A DNA stretch of 64,000 bases from HR10 sp964615335 (GTDB lineage Bacteria > Acidobacteriota > Blastocatellia > HR10). Shown piece after piece: positions 41,072-49,414 of this stretch (within the stretch, counting starts at the first letter, position 1; every line of letters starts with the position of its first letter). Location: positions 62,001 to 126,000 of the forward strand of contig CAZTMT010000008.1 of the NCBI GenBank assembly GCA_964615335.1, given 5' to 3'. The translations under genes were made by a program, and so were the position numbers. A model generated the notes under the pieces. The model saw only the letters and a list, made by a program, of their open reading frames with translations, made no database searches and was not told where the DNA came from.

Positions 41072-41557
41072 ATGCTGGAGAGAGCTTTTTCCGAAGCGAC
41101 CCTGTTGTTGCTCGCCTTGACCCTGCTCTGCCTCGGAGTCAATGGGCTGGGGTGGATTCGGTTGCGCCCGCTCTCGCGCGTGGCTTCGGGAGCGCAGGCG
41201 AGTCTCTCGGCGCGGGAGATCGAAGGTCTCCGCCAGCTCACCACCTTGATCCGTATCGAAGTCGTGTACTTCGCCCTTCTGGCGCTCTACACCTTCCTCT
41301 ACCCCGGAGTGCTCGCCCGAGGGCCCGTCCTCGGGGTCGTCCTCTATCATGGGCTCGGTGGGTTTCTCAACGAATGGACGCGCGCGACGGCACGCGCCGC
41401 CGCGCATGTGCGGGAGCATCCGTCTCCTTCTCCCTCTTTTCGGAAGCGCGCGCGTCGAGCGCTCGCGGTGATCGGTGCGCTGGATGCTGTGGAAGCCGTG
41501 ATCCTCATCTATATCGTCGCGGCTCTCGCGGTGGCATGGCAGCGCGCCGGCTCGTGA
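41072..41557 (+). CDS. Hypothetical four-span membrane protein
   Basis: 161 residues. Hydrophobic spans at about 8-30, 62-82, 85-100 and 130-155, with a basic cytoplasmic loop between the last two. No family recognised. It is followed after 9 bases by the alkyltransferase-like gene, so the two are likely co-transcribed, but no functional link is visible. Confidence 0.65.
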   Translation: MLERAFSEATLLLLALTLLCLGVNGLGWIRLRPLSRVASGAQASLSAREIEGLRQLTTLIRIEVVYFALLALYTFLYPGVLARGPVLGVVLYHGLGGFLNEWTRATARAAAHVREHPSPSPSFRKRARRALAVIGALDAVEAVILIYIVAALAVAWQRAGS

Positions 41558-41566
41558 GGGAGGGCC

Positions 41567-41953
41567 ATGGGAAAAGGAGGCCGAGGGCAGACATCGGCTC
41601 AGAAGGCGCGAGGCCGGTGTTTTGCGGAGATCTATCGCATCGTGCGGCGCATTCCGCCCGGGCGCGTAGCCTCCTATGGAGATATCGCGGCGCTCTGCCG
41701 ACCGGAGGTCTCGGCGCGCGTCGTGGGATGGGCGCTTGCCGTGTGCCCTCCCGATGTGCCCTGGCATCGCGTCGTCAATCGAGAGGGGCGGTTGACCATC
41801 GGTCGGCGCGCGCTCTGGCTGCAGCACCTGCAACGCGACCTTCTGCGGGAGGAAGGCGTCTCCTTCTGCGCCGAGGACCGGGTGGCGCTCGGCGCGCACC
41901 GGTGGCGGCCGGAGCGGGGATCGCGCCGGTCTGCTCGGAAAATTTCCCGTTGA
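41567..41953 (+). CDS. Alkyltransferase-like protein (ATL), MGMT fold without the acceptor cysteine
   Basis: 128 residues with GGGAGGG before ATG. The C-terminal domain of O6-alkylguanine transferases is clear: I-P-P-G-R-V-A-S-Y-G-D-I-A, R-V-V-G-W-A-L, and P65-W66-H67-R68-V69-V in place of the P-C-H-R-V acceptor motif. Trp for Cys is the defining change of ATL proteins, which bind O6-alkylguanine and flag it for nucleotide excision repair but do not transfer the alkyl group. The last 25 residues are Arg-rich. Confidence 0.9.
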   Translation: MGKGGRGQTSAQKARGRCFAEIYRIVRRIPPGRVASYGDIAALCRPEVSARVVGWALAVCPPDVPWHRVVNREGRLTIGRRALWLQHLQRDLLREEGVSFCAEDRVALGAHRWRPERGSRRSARKISR

Positions 41954-41978
41954 AAAGCGGCGCGAGATTTGTCATGCT
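41950..41978 (+). promoter_or_regulatory. Candidate promoter of mgtE
   Basis: TTGAAA (41950-41955), 17-base spacer, CATGCT (41973-41978), overlapping the end of the ATL gene. It would place the transcript start about 40 bases before ATG 42023. Confidence 0.4.
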
Positions 41979-42022
41979 TTGATGTTTGGCGAAGATGACG
42001 GGACGGGGACGACAAACCGAGG

Positions 42023-43423
42023 ATGGCGTACCTGCGAAAACTCGATCTGGCCATCGAGTCGGCGCGCAAGTTCGCGCGCATTGGGGCGAGCACGAACCTC
42101 GTGAATCTGCTCCGCAAGATGCGACCGGCTGACGTCGCCGTCATCTTCGGAAGCCTGACCGACGGAGAACGCCTCTTCGCCTTTCGCTCCCTGTTGAAGC
42201 AGGATGGGGATTTCGTCGCTTCCGCTTTGAGCGAGATGCCCCCCGAAGAGGCGGCCTCGCTCCTGGCCCATGTGGAGCCGGAGACGATCGCCGATCTGCT
42301 GCAGAAGATCCCCGTGGACGATGCGACGCAGATCACCTCGAAGCTCCCGCCGGAGCTGGTCGAACGCGTGCTCGAACTGATGCACGTCGCGCGATCGGTG
42401 GATGTCGTGGATCAGCTCCAGTTTGAGGAGAACACGGCCGGCCGCATCATGAATCCCCATGTCTTCGCCTTGCATGAGAACATGACGGTCGGCGAGGCCA
42501 TCTCCACGCTGCAGCGCAAAAGCGATGAGCTGGAGATGGTCTTCTATCTCTACGTCGTGGATGACCGGCATCATCTGGTCGGCGTCGTGAGCTTGCGGCA
42601 GCTTCTGCTCAATCCGCCGAGCACGCCCCTGCGCAAGATCATGTCCACGGATGTGATCAGCGTGCACACGAGTACGGATCAGGAAGAAGTCGCGCGCGTC
42701 GTCTCCAAGTACGATCTCATGGCCGTTCCCGTCGTGGACGATGAGAATCGGCTCGTCGGGATCGTGACCGTGGACGATGTCATTGACGTCCTGCAGGAGG
42801 AGCTGACCGAAGATTACTTCCGCATGGTCGGATCGGACGCGGCCGAGCTGGAGCGGCGGACGCCCGCCGAAGTCGCGCGGCTCCGATTGCCCTGGCTTCT
42901 GGCGACGGTCCTCATCGAGCTGGTCGCCGGGCTGGTCATTCACCGTTTCGATCAGACTTTGGGGTCGGTGATCCTGTTGGCTTCTTTCATGCCGGTCATT
43001 CAGGCCCTCTCCGGGAACACGGGGCTGCAATCGGCGACGATCGTCGTGCGCGGCCTGGCCACCGGGCATATTAATCCGAAGGACTGGTGGCGTCCCGTTT
43101 GGCGCCAGCTCCGGACGACGCTCCTTCTGGGAGCGATTCTGGGCATACTCATCTTCTTCGTCGGTGGATTTTGGCATGGATGGGTGCGTCTGTCGGAACG
43201 GGGGACGTGGTTTGACCCCGTCTTCGGTTTCGTCGTCGGATTCTCGCTCTTTGTCGCCGTCAACCTCTCCGGAATTGTGGGGACGATCACCCCGTTGATC
43301 TCCAAGCGTCTGGGGTTCGATCCGGCGCTCACGGCCGGACCGTTTGAGACGGCCTTCCAGGACGTTGTGAGCGTGACGATCATGCTCGGTCTGGCGACTC
43401 TGCTTTTGCGCTGGATGGCATGA
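42023..43423 (+). CDS. mgtE: Magnesium transporter MgtE
   Basis: 466 residues. N-terminal superhelical domain (1-130), two CBS motifs (about 140-255, ending V-P-V-V-D-D-E-N and I-V-T-V-D-D-V-I-D-V), a connecting plug helix, and five membrane spans including A-L-S-G-N-T-G-L-Q-S and N-L-S-G-I-V-G-T. These are MgtE hallmarks; the cytosolic Mg sensor gates the pore. Its 3' end overlaps the converging kinase gene by 44 bases. Confidence 0.95.
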   Translation: MAYLRKLDLAIESARKFARIGASTNLVNLLRKMRPADVAVIFGSLTDGERLFAFRSLLKQDGDFVASALSEMPPEEAASLLAHVEPETIADLLQKIPVDDATQITSKLPPELVERVLELMHVARSVDVVDQLQFEENTAGRIMNPHVFALHENMTVGEAISTLQRKSDELEMVFYLYVVDDRHHLVGVVSLRQLLLNPPSTPLRKIMSTDVISVHTSTDQEEVARVVSKYDLMAVPVVDDENRLVGIVTVDDVIDVLQEELTEDYFRMVGSDAAELERRTPAEVARLRLPWLLATVLIELVAGLVIHRFDQTLGSVILLASFMPVIQALSGNTGLQSATIVVRGLATGHINPKDWWRPVWRQLRTTLLLGAILGILIFFVGGFWHGWVRLSERGTWFDPVFGFVVGFSLFVAVNLSGIVGTITPLISKRLGFDPALTAGPFETAFQDVVSVTIMLGLATLLLRWMA

Positions 43424-43937
43424 GGGCCCCTGCGCCTGCCGGCTCCCGCTCGAGATCGGCGCAGATCTCGGAGGTCTCGCCCACGATCACCAGCTCATCG
43501 AAGCCTTCGCCGAAGGAGGGAGGAGATCGGCGGAGTTCCTCCCGCATGCGGTGAAGAACGGCTTCGGGAACCACGCGATGGCGCTCGCGATTGCGCTGTT
43601 GGCAGAGAGATAGCGGGACATCGAGCCAATAGCCGATGATCCATCGAACGCCGATCTCGCGCAGCTCGCGAATCGTCGCGCGACGGAATTTCGGATTGAT
43701 ATTGGTGGCATCGTAGATGACGGTACGTCCGGCACGCGCGGCAGCCAGCAGGTTCGAACGCGCCAGGCGGAAGACGCGCGCGGCTTCTCCCTGGATGGCT
43801 TCATCGCCGTAGAGGTGGCGGCGAATTTCATCGGAGCTGATGATCGAGGCGGGAGCGTAGCGTTCGGCCAGGCGACGCGCGAGCGTGCTCTTGCCGGAGC
43901 CGGGAAGCCCGATTAAAATGTGCGCGTTCGGTCGCAT
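43380..43937 (-). CDS. P-loop kinase/ATPase (AAA_33, polynucleotide kinase-like)
   Basis: 185 residues from ATG 43937, with GGAGGGG upstream; the frame is open far beyond but as a shadow of glgB. Walker A is G10-L-P-G-S-G-K-S-T. S-S-D-E-I-R, Y-D-A-T-N and a lid with R-N-x-x-R-H-R-V-V follow, the pattern of small-molecule or polynucleotide kinases such as the Pnkp kinase domain. The last 20 residues run antisense into mgtE and look unstructured. Substrate unknown. Confidence 0.83.
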   Translation of the reverse strand: MRPNAHILIGLPGSGKSTLARRLAERYAPASIISSDEIRRHLYGDEAIQGEAARVFRLARSNLLAAARAGRTVIYDATNINPKFRRATIRELREIGVRWIIGYWLDVPLSLCQQRNRERHRVVPEAVLHRMREELRRSPPSFGEGFDELVIVGETSEICADLEREPAGAGALMPSSAKAESPDRA

Positions 43938-44006
43938 CGCCCCTCCGGCCGTCATCAGACCGAGCCAAACGAGCATTATAGTGAAGGATTGCGCGAGGGC
44001 GCCAGC

Positions 44007-46208
44007 ATGAGCACGGCATCGTCTGCGGAGATCGAACTGATCGTGCGTGCCGAACATGCGGATCCGTTCCATATCCTGGGGCCGCATCGCCTCGAGGATG
44101 AGAAAGGGCCGGGCCTCGCCATTCGGGCTTTCCTGCCGGAGGCCGACCAGGCCTTCGTCCGCGACGCGCGCTCGGGAGAGCTTCATCCCATGGAGCGCAT
44201 TCATCCGGACGGATTCTATGAGGTCCTCCTGCGCGGGGTGACCGACGTCTTCCCCTATCGCCTGCACGTCCGATGCGGGCATGAGGTGCAGGAATTCCTC
44301 GATCCCTATAGCTTCCCTCCGGTGCTGACGGATTTCGACCTCCATCTCATCGGGGAGGGGACGCAGCGCCGCATCTTCGAGAAGCTCGGCGCCCATGTGC
44401 TCGAGATCGGCGGCGTGCGCGGCGTGCATTTCGCCGTGTGGGCCCCCAATGCTCGGCGCGTCAGCGTCGTCGGCGATTTCAACCGCTGGGACGGACGCCG
44501 CCACCCCATGCGCGTGCGAGGGACCAGTGGCCTGTGGGAGCTTTTCATCCCCGAGCTTCCCGAGGGGGTGCTCTATAAATTCGAGATCAAATCGCAGTAC
44601 GGGAACGTCCTCTTGCTCAAGAGTGATCCCTACGGATTCTTCTTCGAGCGTCCGCCGCAGACGGCGACGATCGTGTACGACCTCTCCCGCTGTCGCTTCA
44701 CCGACGACGCCTGGATGTCGGAGCGCGTGCGCCGCAACGCGCTGGATGCTCCCATGAACATCTACGAGGTTCATCTCGGCTCGTGGCGACGCGTGCCGGA
44801 GCAGGGAGATCGCCCGCTCACGTATGGGGAGGCCGCCCACGCGCTGGCCGCTTACGTCACAGAGATGGGGTATACGCACGTCGAGCTTCTGCCCGTCATG
44901 GAGCATCCGCTGGACGAATCCTGGGGGTATCAGGTCCTCGGCTACTACGCGCCGACGAGCCGATGGGGGTCGCCCGAAGATTTCGCCTATTTCGTGAACT
45001 ACCTTCACGAGCAGGGGATTGGAGTGATTCTCGACTGGGTGCCCGCTCATTTCCCTCGCGATGCGCACGGGCTGGCCTTCTTCGACGGCACCCATCTGTA
45101 CGAGCATGCCGATCCGCGACGCGGCGCGCATCCGGACTGGGGCACGCTCATCTTCAACTATGGACGAAACGAGGTGAGGAACTTCCTTCTGGGGAGCGCG
45201 CTCTTTTGGCTGGAGCGCTATCATGCCGATGGCCTGCGCGTGGACGCCGTCGCCTCGATGCTCTATCTGGATTACTCGCGGCGGCCGGGGGAGTGGATCC
45301 CCAATCCGCACGGAGGGAATGAGAATCTGGAGGCGATCGCCTTCCTGCGCCAATTCAACGAGCTGGTGCATGGCCTCTATCCGGGCGCTGTGACGATCGC
45401 CGAGGAGTCCACGGCCTGGCCGATGGTTTCGCGTCCGACGTATCTCGGGGGCTTGGGCTTCACGTTCAAATGGAACATGGGATGGATGAACGACACGCTG
45501 CGGTATATGGCCCGAGATCCCATCTATCGCAAGTATCATCACAACGAGCTGACCTTCTCGCTCCTGTACGCCTTCTCGGAGAACTACGTGTTGCCGCTCT
45601 CGCACGACGAGGTCGTGCACGGGAAGGGGTCGCTGCTCGGGAAGATGCCCGGCGATCCATGGCAGAAGTTCGCGAACCTGCGCCTGCTCTACGGATACAT
45701 GTTCGGGTACCCGGGGAAGAAACTCCTCTTCATGGGGGGAGAGTTCGGGCAGGAGCGCGAATGGGACGTTCGGACGAGCCTGGACTGGCATCTCCTGGAT
45801 CGAGAGCCGCACCGGCAGCTCCATCGGTACGTGCGCGATCTGAACCATTTCTATCTCGCCGAGCCCGCGCTCTACGAACGGGATTTCGACCCGGGCGGAT
45901 TCGAGTGGATTGATTTTCACGACTGGGAGCAGAGCATCATCGTGTTCCTGCGACGCGCCCGGCGGGAGGCTCCGTTTCTCATTTTCCTCTGCAACTTCAC
46001 GCCGGTGCCCCGGCGGGAGTATCGGATCGGCGTCCCGGAACCCGGAGAGTATCGAGAGGTCTTCAACAGCGATCGCGCGGAATACGGAGGCAGCGGCCAG
46101 GGGAACGTCGAAGCGATCCGGGCCGAGCCCATCTCGTGGTCCGGACGCCCTTATTCCATTCGCGTGACCGTGCCTCCTCTGGCCGTCATCGTCTTGAAGC
46201 GCGCATGA
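44007..46208 (+). CDS. glgB: 1,4-alpha-glucan branching enzyme
   Basis: 733 residues from ATG 44007 with GAGGG upstream. N-terminal CBM48 domains (H-F-A-V-W-A-P-N-A-R-R-V-S-V-V-G-D-F-N), then the GH13 barrel: nucleophile Asp413 in R-V-D-A-V-A-S, acid/base Glu466 in I-A-E-E-S-T, and S-H-D-E-V-V-H-G-K. The C-terminal beta domain is complete. It makes alpha-1,6 branches in glycogen. No other glycogen gene adjoins it. Confidence 0.96.
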   Translation: MSTASSAEIELIVRAEHADPFHILGPHRLEDEKGPGLAIRAFLPEADQAFVRDARSGELHPMERIHPDGFYEVLLRGVTDVFPYRLHVRCGHEVQEFLDPYSFPPVLTDFDLHLIGEGTQRRIFEKLGAHVLEIGGVRGVHFAVWAPNARRVSVVGDFNRWDGRRHPMRVRGTSGLWELFIPELPEGVLYKFEIKSQYGNVLLLKSDPYGFFFERPPQTATIVYDLSRCRFTDDAWMSERVRRNALDAPMNIYEVHLGSWRRVPEQGDRPLTYGEAAHALAAYVTEMGYTHVELLPVMEHPLDESWGYQVLGYYAPTSRWGSPEDFAYFVNYLHEQGIGVILDWVPAHFPRDAHGLAFFDGTHLYEHADPRRGAHPDWGTLIFNYGRNEVRNFLLGSALFWLERYHADGLRVDAVASMLYLDYSRRPGEWIPNPHGGNENLEAIAFLRQFNELVHGLYPGAVTIAEESTAWPMVSRPTYLGGLGFTFKWNMGWMNDTLRYMARDPIYRKYHHNELTFSLLYAFSENYVLPLSHDEVVHGKGSLLGKMPGDPWQKFANLRLLYGYMFGYPGKKLLFMGGEFGQEREWDVRTSLDWHLLDREPHRQLHRYVRDLNHFYLAEPALYERDFDPGGFEWIDFHDWEQSIIVFLRRARREAPFLIFLCNFTPVPRREYRIGVPEPGEYREVFNSDRAEYGGSGQGNVEAIRAEPISWSGRPYSIRVTVPPLAVIVLKRA

Positions 46209-46233
46209 GGAACGAGCACAGGGGAGGGAAGGG

Positions 46234-46647
46234 ATGAAAGCGCACACCGAGTATCTGGAGTTCCATACCCGGAAGAGGCGCCAGTTCATCAACATCACGC
46301 GCGAGGTCGAGCGCGCCGTTCACAAAAGCGGAATCCGCGAGGGGCTTGTTCTCATCTCAGCCCTTCATACGACAGCCGGCGTCTACATCAACGACGACGA
46401 GGAGGGACTGATCCAGGATCTCGATGATCTCCTGGAGAAGCTCGCTCCCTCGGGAGCGCCCTATCGGCATCACGCCACGGGCGAGGATAATGGGGACGCT
46501 CACCTGAAGAGTCTGCTTCTGCATCATCAGGTCATCGTGCCCGTAACGGGCGGGAAACTCGATCTGGGGACGTGGCAGCGAATCTTCTACGCGGAGTTTG
46601 ACGGATGCCGGCGCAAGCGCGTGGTGATCAAGATCCTCGGGGAATGA
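46234..46647 (+). CDS. YjbQ/UPF0047 family protein
   Basis: 137 residues, 25 bases after glgB. Family motifs: I-T-x-x-V-E, S-A-L-H-T-T-A-G-V-Y-I-N-D-D-E, R-H-H-A-T-G-E-D-N-G-D-A-H-L-K and G-x-L-D-L-G-T-W-Q-R-I-F-Y-A-E-F-D-G. The conserved His/Asp set suggests a metal site. E. coli YjbQ shows weak thiamin phosphate synthase activity; the natural role is not settled. Confidence 0.92.
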   Translation: MKAHTEYLEFHTRKRRQFINITREVERAVHKSGIREGLVLISALHTTAGVYINDDEEGLIQDLDDLLEKLAPSGAPYRHHATGEDNGDAHLKSLLLHHQVIVPVTGGKLDLGTWQRIFYAEFDGCRRKRVVIKILGE

Positions 46648-46680
46648 TCGGAGGACGGTCGCGCGCCGGGATCGGATTCG

Positions 46681-46709
46681 TTGCCCCCGCGCGGGCGCGG
46701 GACTATAAT
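46681..46709 (+). promoter_or_regulatory. Promoter upstream of the PocR-HisKA-REC gene
   Basis: TTGCCC (46681-46686), 17-base spacer, consensus TATAAT (46704-46709). Short frames beginning at ATG 46716 (11 codons) and ATG 46723 (37 codons) fall in the leader. Confidence 0.7.
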
Positions 46710-46892
46710 TCCGAAATGCCGAATGCGCGAAGTCGGCGCTCACAGGCGTAGGTCCGCCAGATCCTTTCGGAACTCGCCGTTTGGGGAGAGAGGGACGGAG
46801 AGCGTCTCTTCCGCCGAAGGGCGTTCTGATCGGTGAAGGATCCGAACCCCTTCGGGCCGATCATCGCCGCGAGGGCGAGCGCAGGGGGAGAC

Positions 46893-48218
46893 ATGGGGGA
46901 GAGCGAGTGGACGTTTGATGTGCGGCAGTGCCTGGAGGCGTCGGGGGAGCTTTTTCCTCCGGAACGTATTCCTCTGAGGGTTTTGCTCGATCTGCGGCGC
47001 CTTCTTCGCGTGCAACGTCACTTGAGCGAGATCACGCAGATGGAGGCGTCCGTTTATCTCTACGATGAGGCATCTCCCGCGCCGCTCTTTCCTGACCTCC
47101 CGCCGATGCTCGTACGCTCTCCACTTTGTGCTGAGCTGAATCGCCTGCAAGAAGCCGATCGGCAGATCCCTCGATGCCAGGCCGATACGTGGCGGGCGTC
47201 GCTGCACGCAATGCGAGAAGGGCGACCGATTGCGGCCGATTGCGTCGGGGGGAGACAGACGCTCTGGAGTTGCCCCATTCTTTTGCATTGCGAGGGACGC
47301 TCGTATCCGAAGGCAGCGATCACGGTGGCGGCCTTTCCGATCGGGAATTTCTTCGCGTGCGAGGTCCTGGAAGCGCTCTTCCCGCACGGGAATCCCTCGC
47401 TCCGAGAGAGCCGCCAGCGGGCCGAGGAGCGGGCGCTCACGGAAGAACGCCTCGACATCGTGCGAGAGTTCGTCGCGTTTGTGGCGGAAGCGTTCTCGCA
47501 GGAGATCTCGCTCCGGTATGAGATGGCGCGCCAGTCGCTGGCCCTCTCGCGCCCCGCAGCGGAGAAGGTATCCGCCCTGGTCGAGCGGATCTCGCAGATC
47601 GCGCATGAGATTAACAACCGGCTGACCAGTATCCACCTGCATGCGCATCTGGCGCACCAATGGGTCCGATCTCCGGAGGCTCAGGAATCTCTGGAGCTGA
47701 TTAAGACGGAGGCGCGAGCCGCCATCGAAGCCGTGCGGGCGTGGGCGAAGGACGTTCGTCAGGACGCTGCGCCCGCGCGCGCGGACACCGATTTTCCTCG
47801 CGCCGCGGGTCCGGGGGAACCGAAGCGCATTCTCGTCGTGGATGATGAGAAGCCGGTCGCCGAATTGATCGCGCGCGCCTTGCGCGCCGCTCATTACGAT
47901 GTGGATGTCACGCTGGAGGGCCAGGAGGCGATCGCTCTGATCGAGCGCAAGCATTACGATCTCATCATCGCCGATCTCCGCATGCCGGGGATCGGGGGGA
48001 TGGAGCTGTACGACCATTTCTGGCGCATTGATCCGGCCGTGGCGCGTCGCATGGTCTTTCTCACCGGGGATGTCTTGAGCGCATCGGCGCTTGACTTTCT
48101 GCGCCAGACCCGGAGCCTGCATCTCCCTAAGCCCTGCACTCTGGAAGAGCTGCTGGCCCTTGTGCGCGCCGGGCTGGAGCGGAGCGAATCGGCTCCCTCT
48201 TCCCCTGAGGCTCCGTGA
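46893..48218 (+). CDS. PocR sensor - HisKA - response receiver protein lacking an ATPase domain
   Basis: 441 residues if ATG 46893 is used (GGGGGAG just upstream); GTG 46833 is an alternative start. Residues about 25-190 resemble the PocR ligand-binding domain (C-A-E-L-N, C-Q-A-D-T-W, C-V-G-G-R-Q-T-L-W-S-C-P, A-A-F-P-I-G-N-F-F) with several conserved cysteines. Residues 190-295 form a HisKA-like helical hairpin with H238 in I-A-H-E-I-N-N-R-L-T-S-I. No HATPase_c domain follows; instead a REC domain begins at about 312, with D361 in A-D-L-R-M-P-G and the late Lys in L-P-K-P. It could be phosphorylated by another kinase and pass phosphate internally. Confidence 0.75.
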   Translation: MGESEWTFDVRQCLEASGELFPPERIPLRVLLDLRRLLRVQRHLSEITQMEASVYLYDEASPAPLFPDLPPMLVRSPLCAELNRLQEADRQIPRCQADTWRASLHAMREGRPIAADCVGGRQTLWSCPILLHCEGRSYPKAAITVAAFPIGNFFACEVLEALFPHGNPSLRESRQRAEERALTEERLDIVREFVAFVAEAFSQEISLRYEMARQSLALSRPAAEKVSALVERISQIAHEINNRLTSIHLHAHLAHQWVRSPEAQESLELIKTEARAAIEAVRAWAKDVRQDAAPARADTDFPRAAGPGEPKRILVVDDEKPVAELIARALRAAHYDVDVTLEGQEAIALIERKHYDLIIADLRMPGIGGMELYDHFWRIDPAVARRMVFLTGDVLSASALDFLRQTRSLHLPKPCTLEELLALVRAGLERSESAPSSPEAP

Positions 48219-48292
48219 GCCGATGCGATGAGAGCGAGATCCGCGCCTTCGGCAGGGATCGAATGGGTGGACTGGTTCTTTGAGGGAAAGCG

Positions 48293-49399
48293 ATGACGAC
48301 CGGACGCATGCTCTTCGCTCAGGCGGAGCGGAAGCGACAGAGCGGAGATTTCGCCGAAGCCCTCTCGCTGTATCGGGAGGCCCGGCGTGCGTTCGCGCGC
48401 CAGGGGGATGAGCGCGGGCGCATGGAGTGCGCGCTGGCCGAAGGGCATTGCTTGCGGCTTCTCGGGAGGTTTCGGCTGGCGCAGCGCGCCTATCAGCGCG
48501 CCGCGCATCTGGCTCGCGCCTTGGGCGAGGATCTGAATTGGGCCGATGCGCGCGTCGGCGAGGGGATGGCTCTTCGCGCTCTCGGAGAGGCGTCCGCGGC
48601 CTTGCGCCTTTTCCAGCAAGCCGAGCGCGTGTATCGGAAAGAAGGGGATGAGGCCGGGCAGGCCTATCTGCTGTGGGCGAAAGGAGGGACGTTCCGCCTG
48701 TATGGAGATCTTCGCGCGGCCTATCGCAGCTTTCGCCAGGCCTGGACGTGGTACGAGCGGATGGAGGATCGCGCGGGAGCCGCCTACGCCTTGTGCGGAC
48801 TCGGAGGCGTCTCCCGGGTGATGGGGAAGTACGAAGCGTCCTGGGCGTTCTACACGGAAGCCAATGCACGCTTTGGACGCCTCCGCGATACGTTCGGCCG
48901 CGCTTACTCCTTCTGCGGCATCGCCAATGCCTGGCGGATGCGCGGGGACTACGGGCGAGCGCTCCGGTTCTTCGAACGGGCGACAGCCCTGTATCGAGAG
49001 ATCGGCGATCAGGTGAGCTACGCCTATACTCTCTGGGGCGAAGCGACGGCTTACAAGATGCTCGGCCTCTATGAGCGCGCTCGCGCGGACTTTCGGGAAG
49101 CCGACCGACTCTTCCGAAAAACGCACGACGTGCGCGGCCGCATCTACACGCGGCTTGGGGAAGGCGAACTGCTTCTGCTGCAGGGCCAGCGGGGACGGGC
49201 CGAGCGCTATTTCCGTATTGCCTTGAAGATGGCCCGCCACTGGGGATTCCGCCTGGAGGCATTACATGCCCATCTCTTTCTGAAGATCCTGCGACGAGAA
49301 GACGGACAAGCCGTCTCTTTCGCCCCTCTTGTGCGCCGCTATCGCGCATTGGGGACGACCTTCCTTCGGAATCCCACGCTTCCGCTGAATCTCCCTTAG
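48293..49399 (+). CDS. Tetratricopeptide repeat protein
   Basis: 368 residues built almost wholly of TPR-type helix pairs spaced about 35-40 residues (for example A-L-S-L-Y-R-E-A-R-R, A-Q-R-A-Y-Q-R-A-A, A-L-R-L-F-Q-Q-A-E, A-L-R-F-F-E-R-A-T). No signal peptide or catalytic domain. It lies 74 bases after the PocR-HisKA-REC gene in the same direction, so it may be its partner or scaffold. TPR proteins mediate protein-protein contacts; the partner is unknown. Confidence 0.85.
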   Translation: MTTGRMLFAQAERKRQSGDFAEALSLYREARRAFARQGDERGRMECALAEGHCLRLLGRFRLAQRAYQRAAHLARALGEDLNWADARVGEGMALRALGEASAALRLFQQAERVYRKEGDEAGQAYLLWAKGGTFRLYGDLRAAYRSFRQAWTWYERMEDRAGAAYALCGLGGVSRVMGKYEASWAFYTEANARFGRLRDTFGRAYSFCGIANAWRMRGDYGRALRFFERATALYREIGDQVSYAYTLWGEATAYKMLGLYERARADFREADRLFRKTHDVRGRIYTRLGEGELLLLQGQRGRAERYFRIALKMARHWGFRLEALHAHLFLKILRREDGQAVSFAPLVRRYRALGTTFLRNPTLPLNLP

Positions 49400-49414
49400 G
49401 TCGGGCAGGAGCGT

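Noticed and set aside
43938..46298. N-terminal extension of the P-loop kinase frame
   Set aside because: This part is antisense to glgB. A good ribosome binding site and the P-loop start point to ATG 43937.
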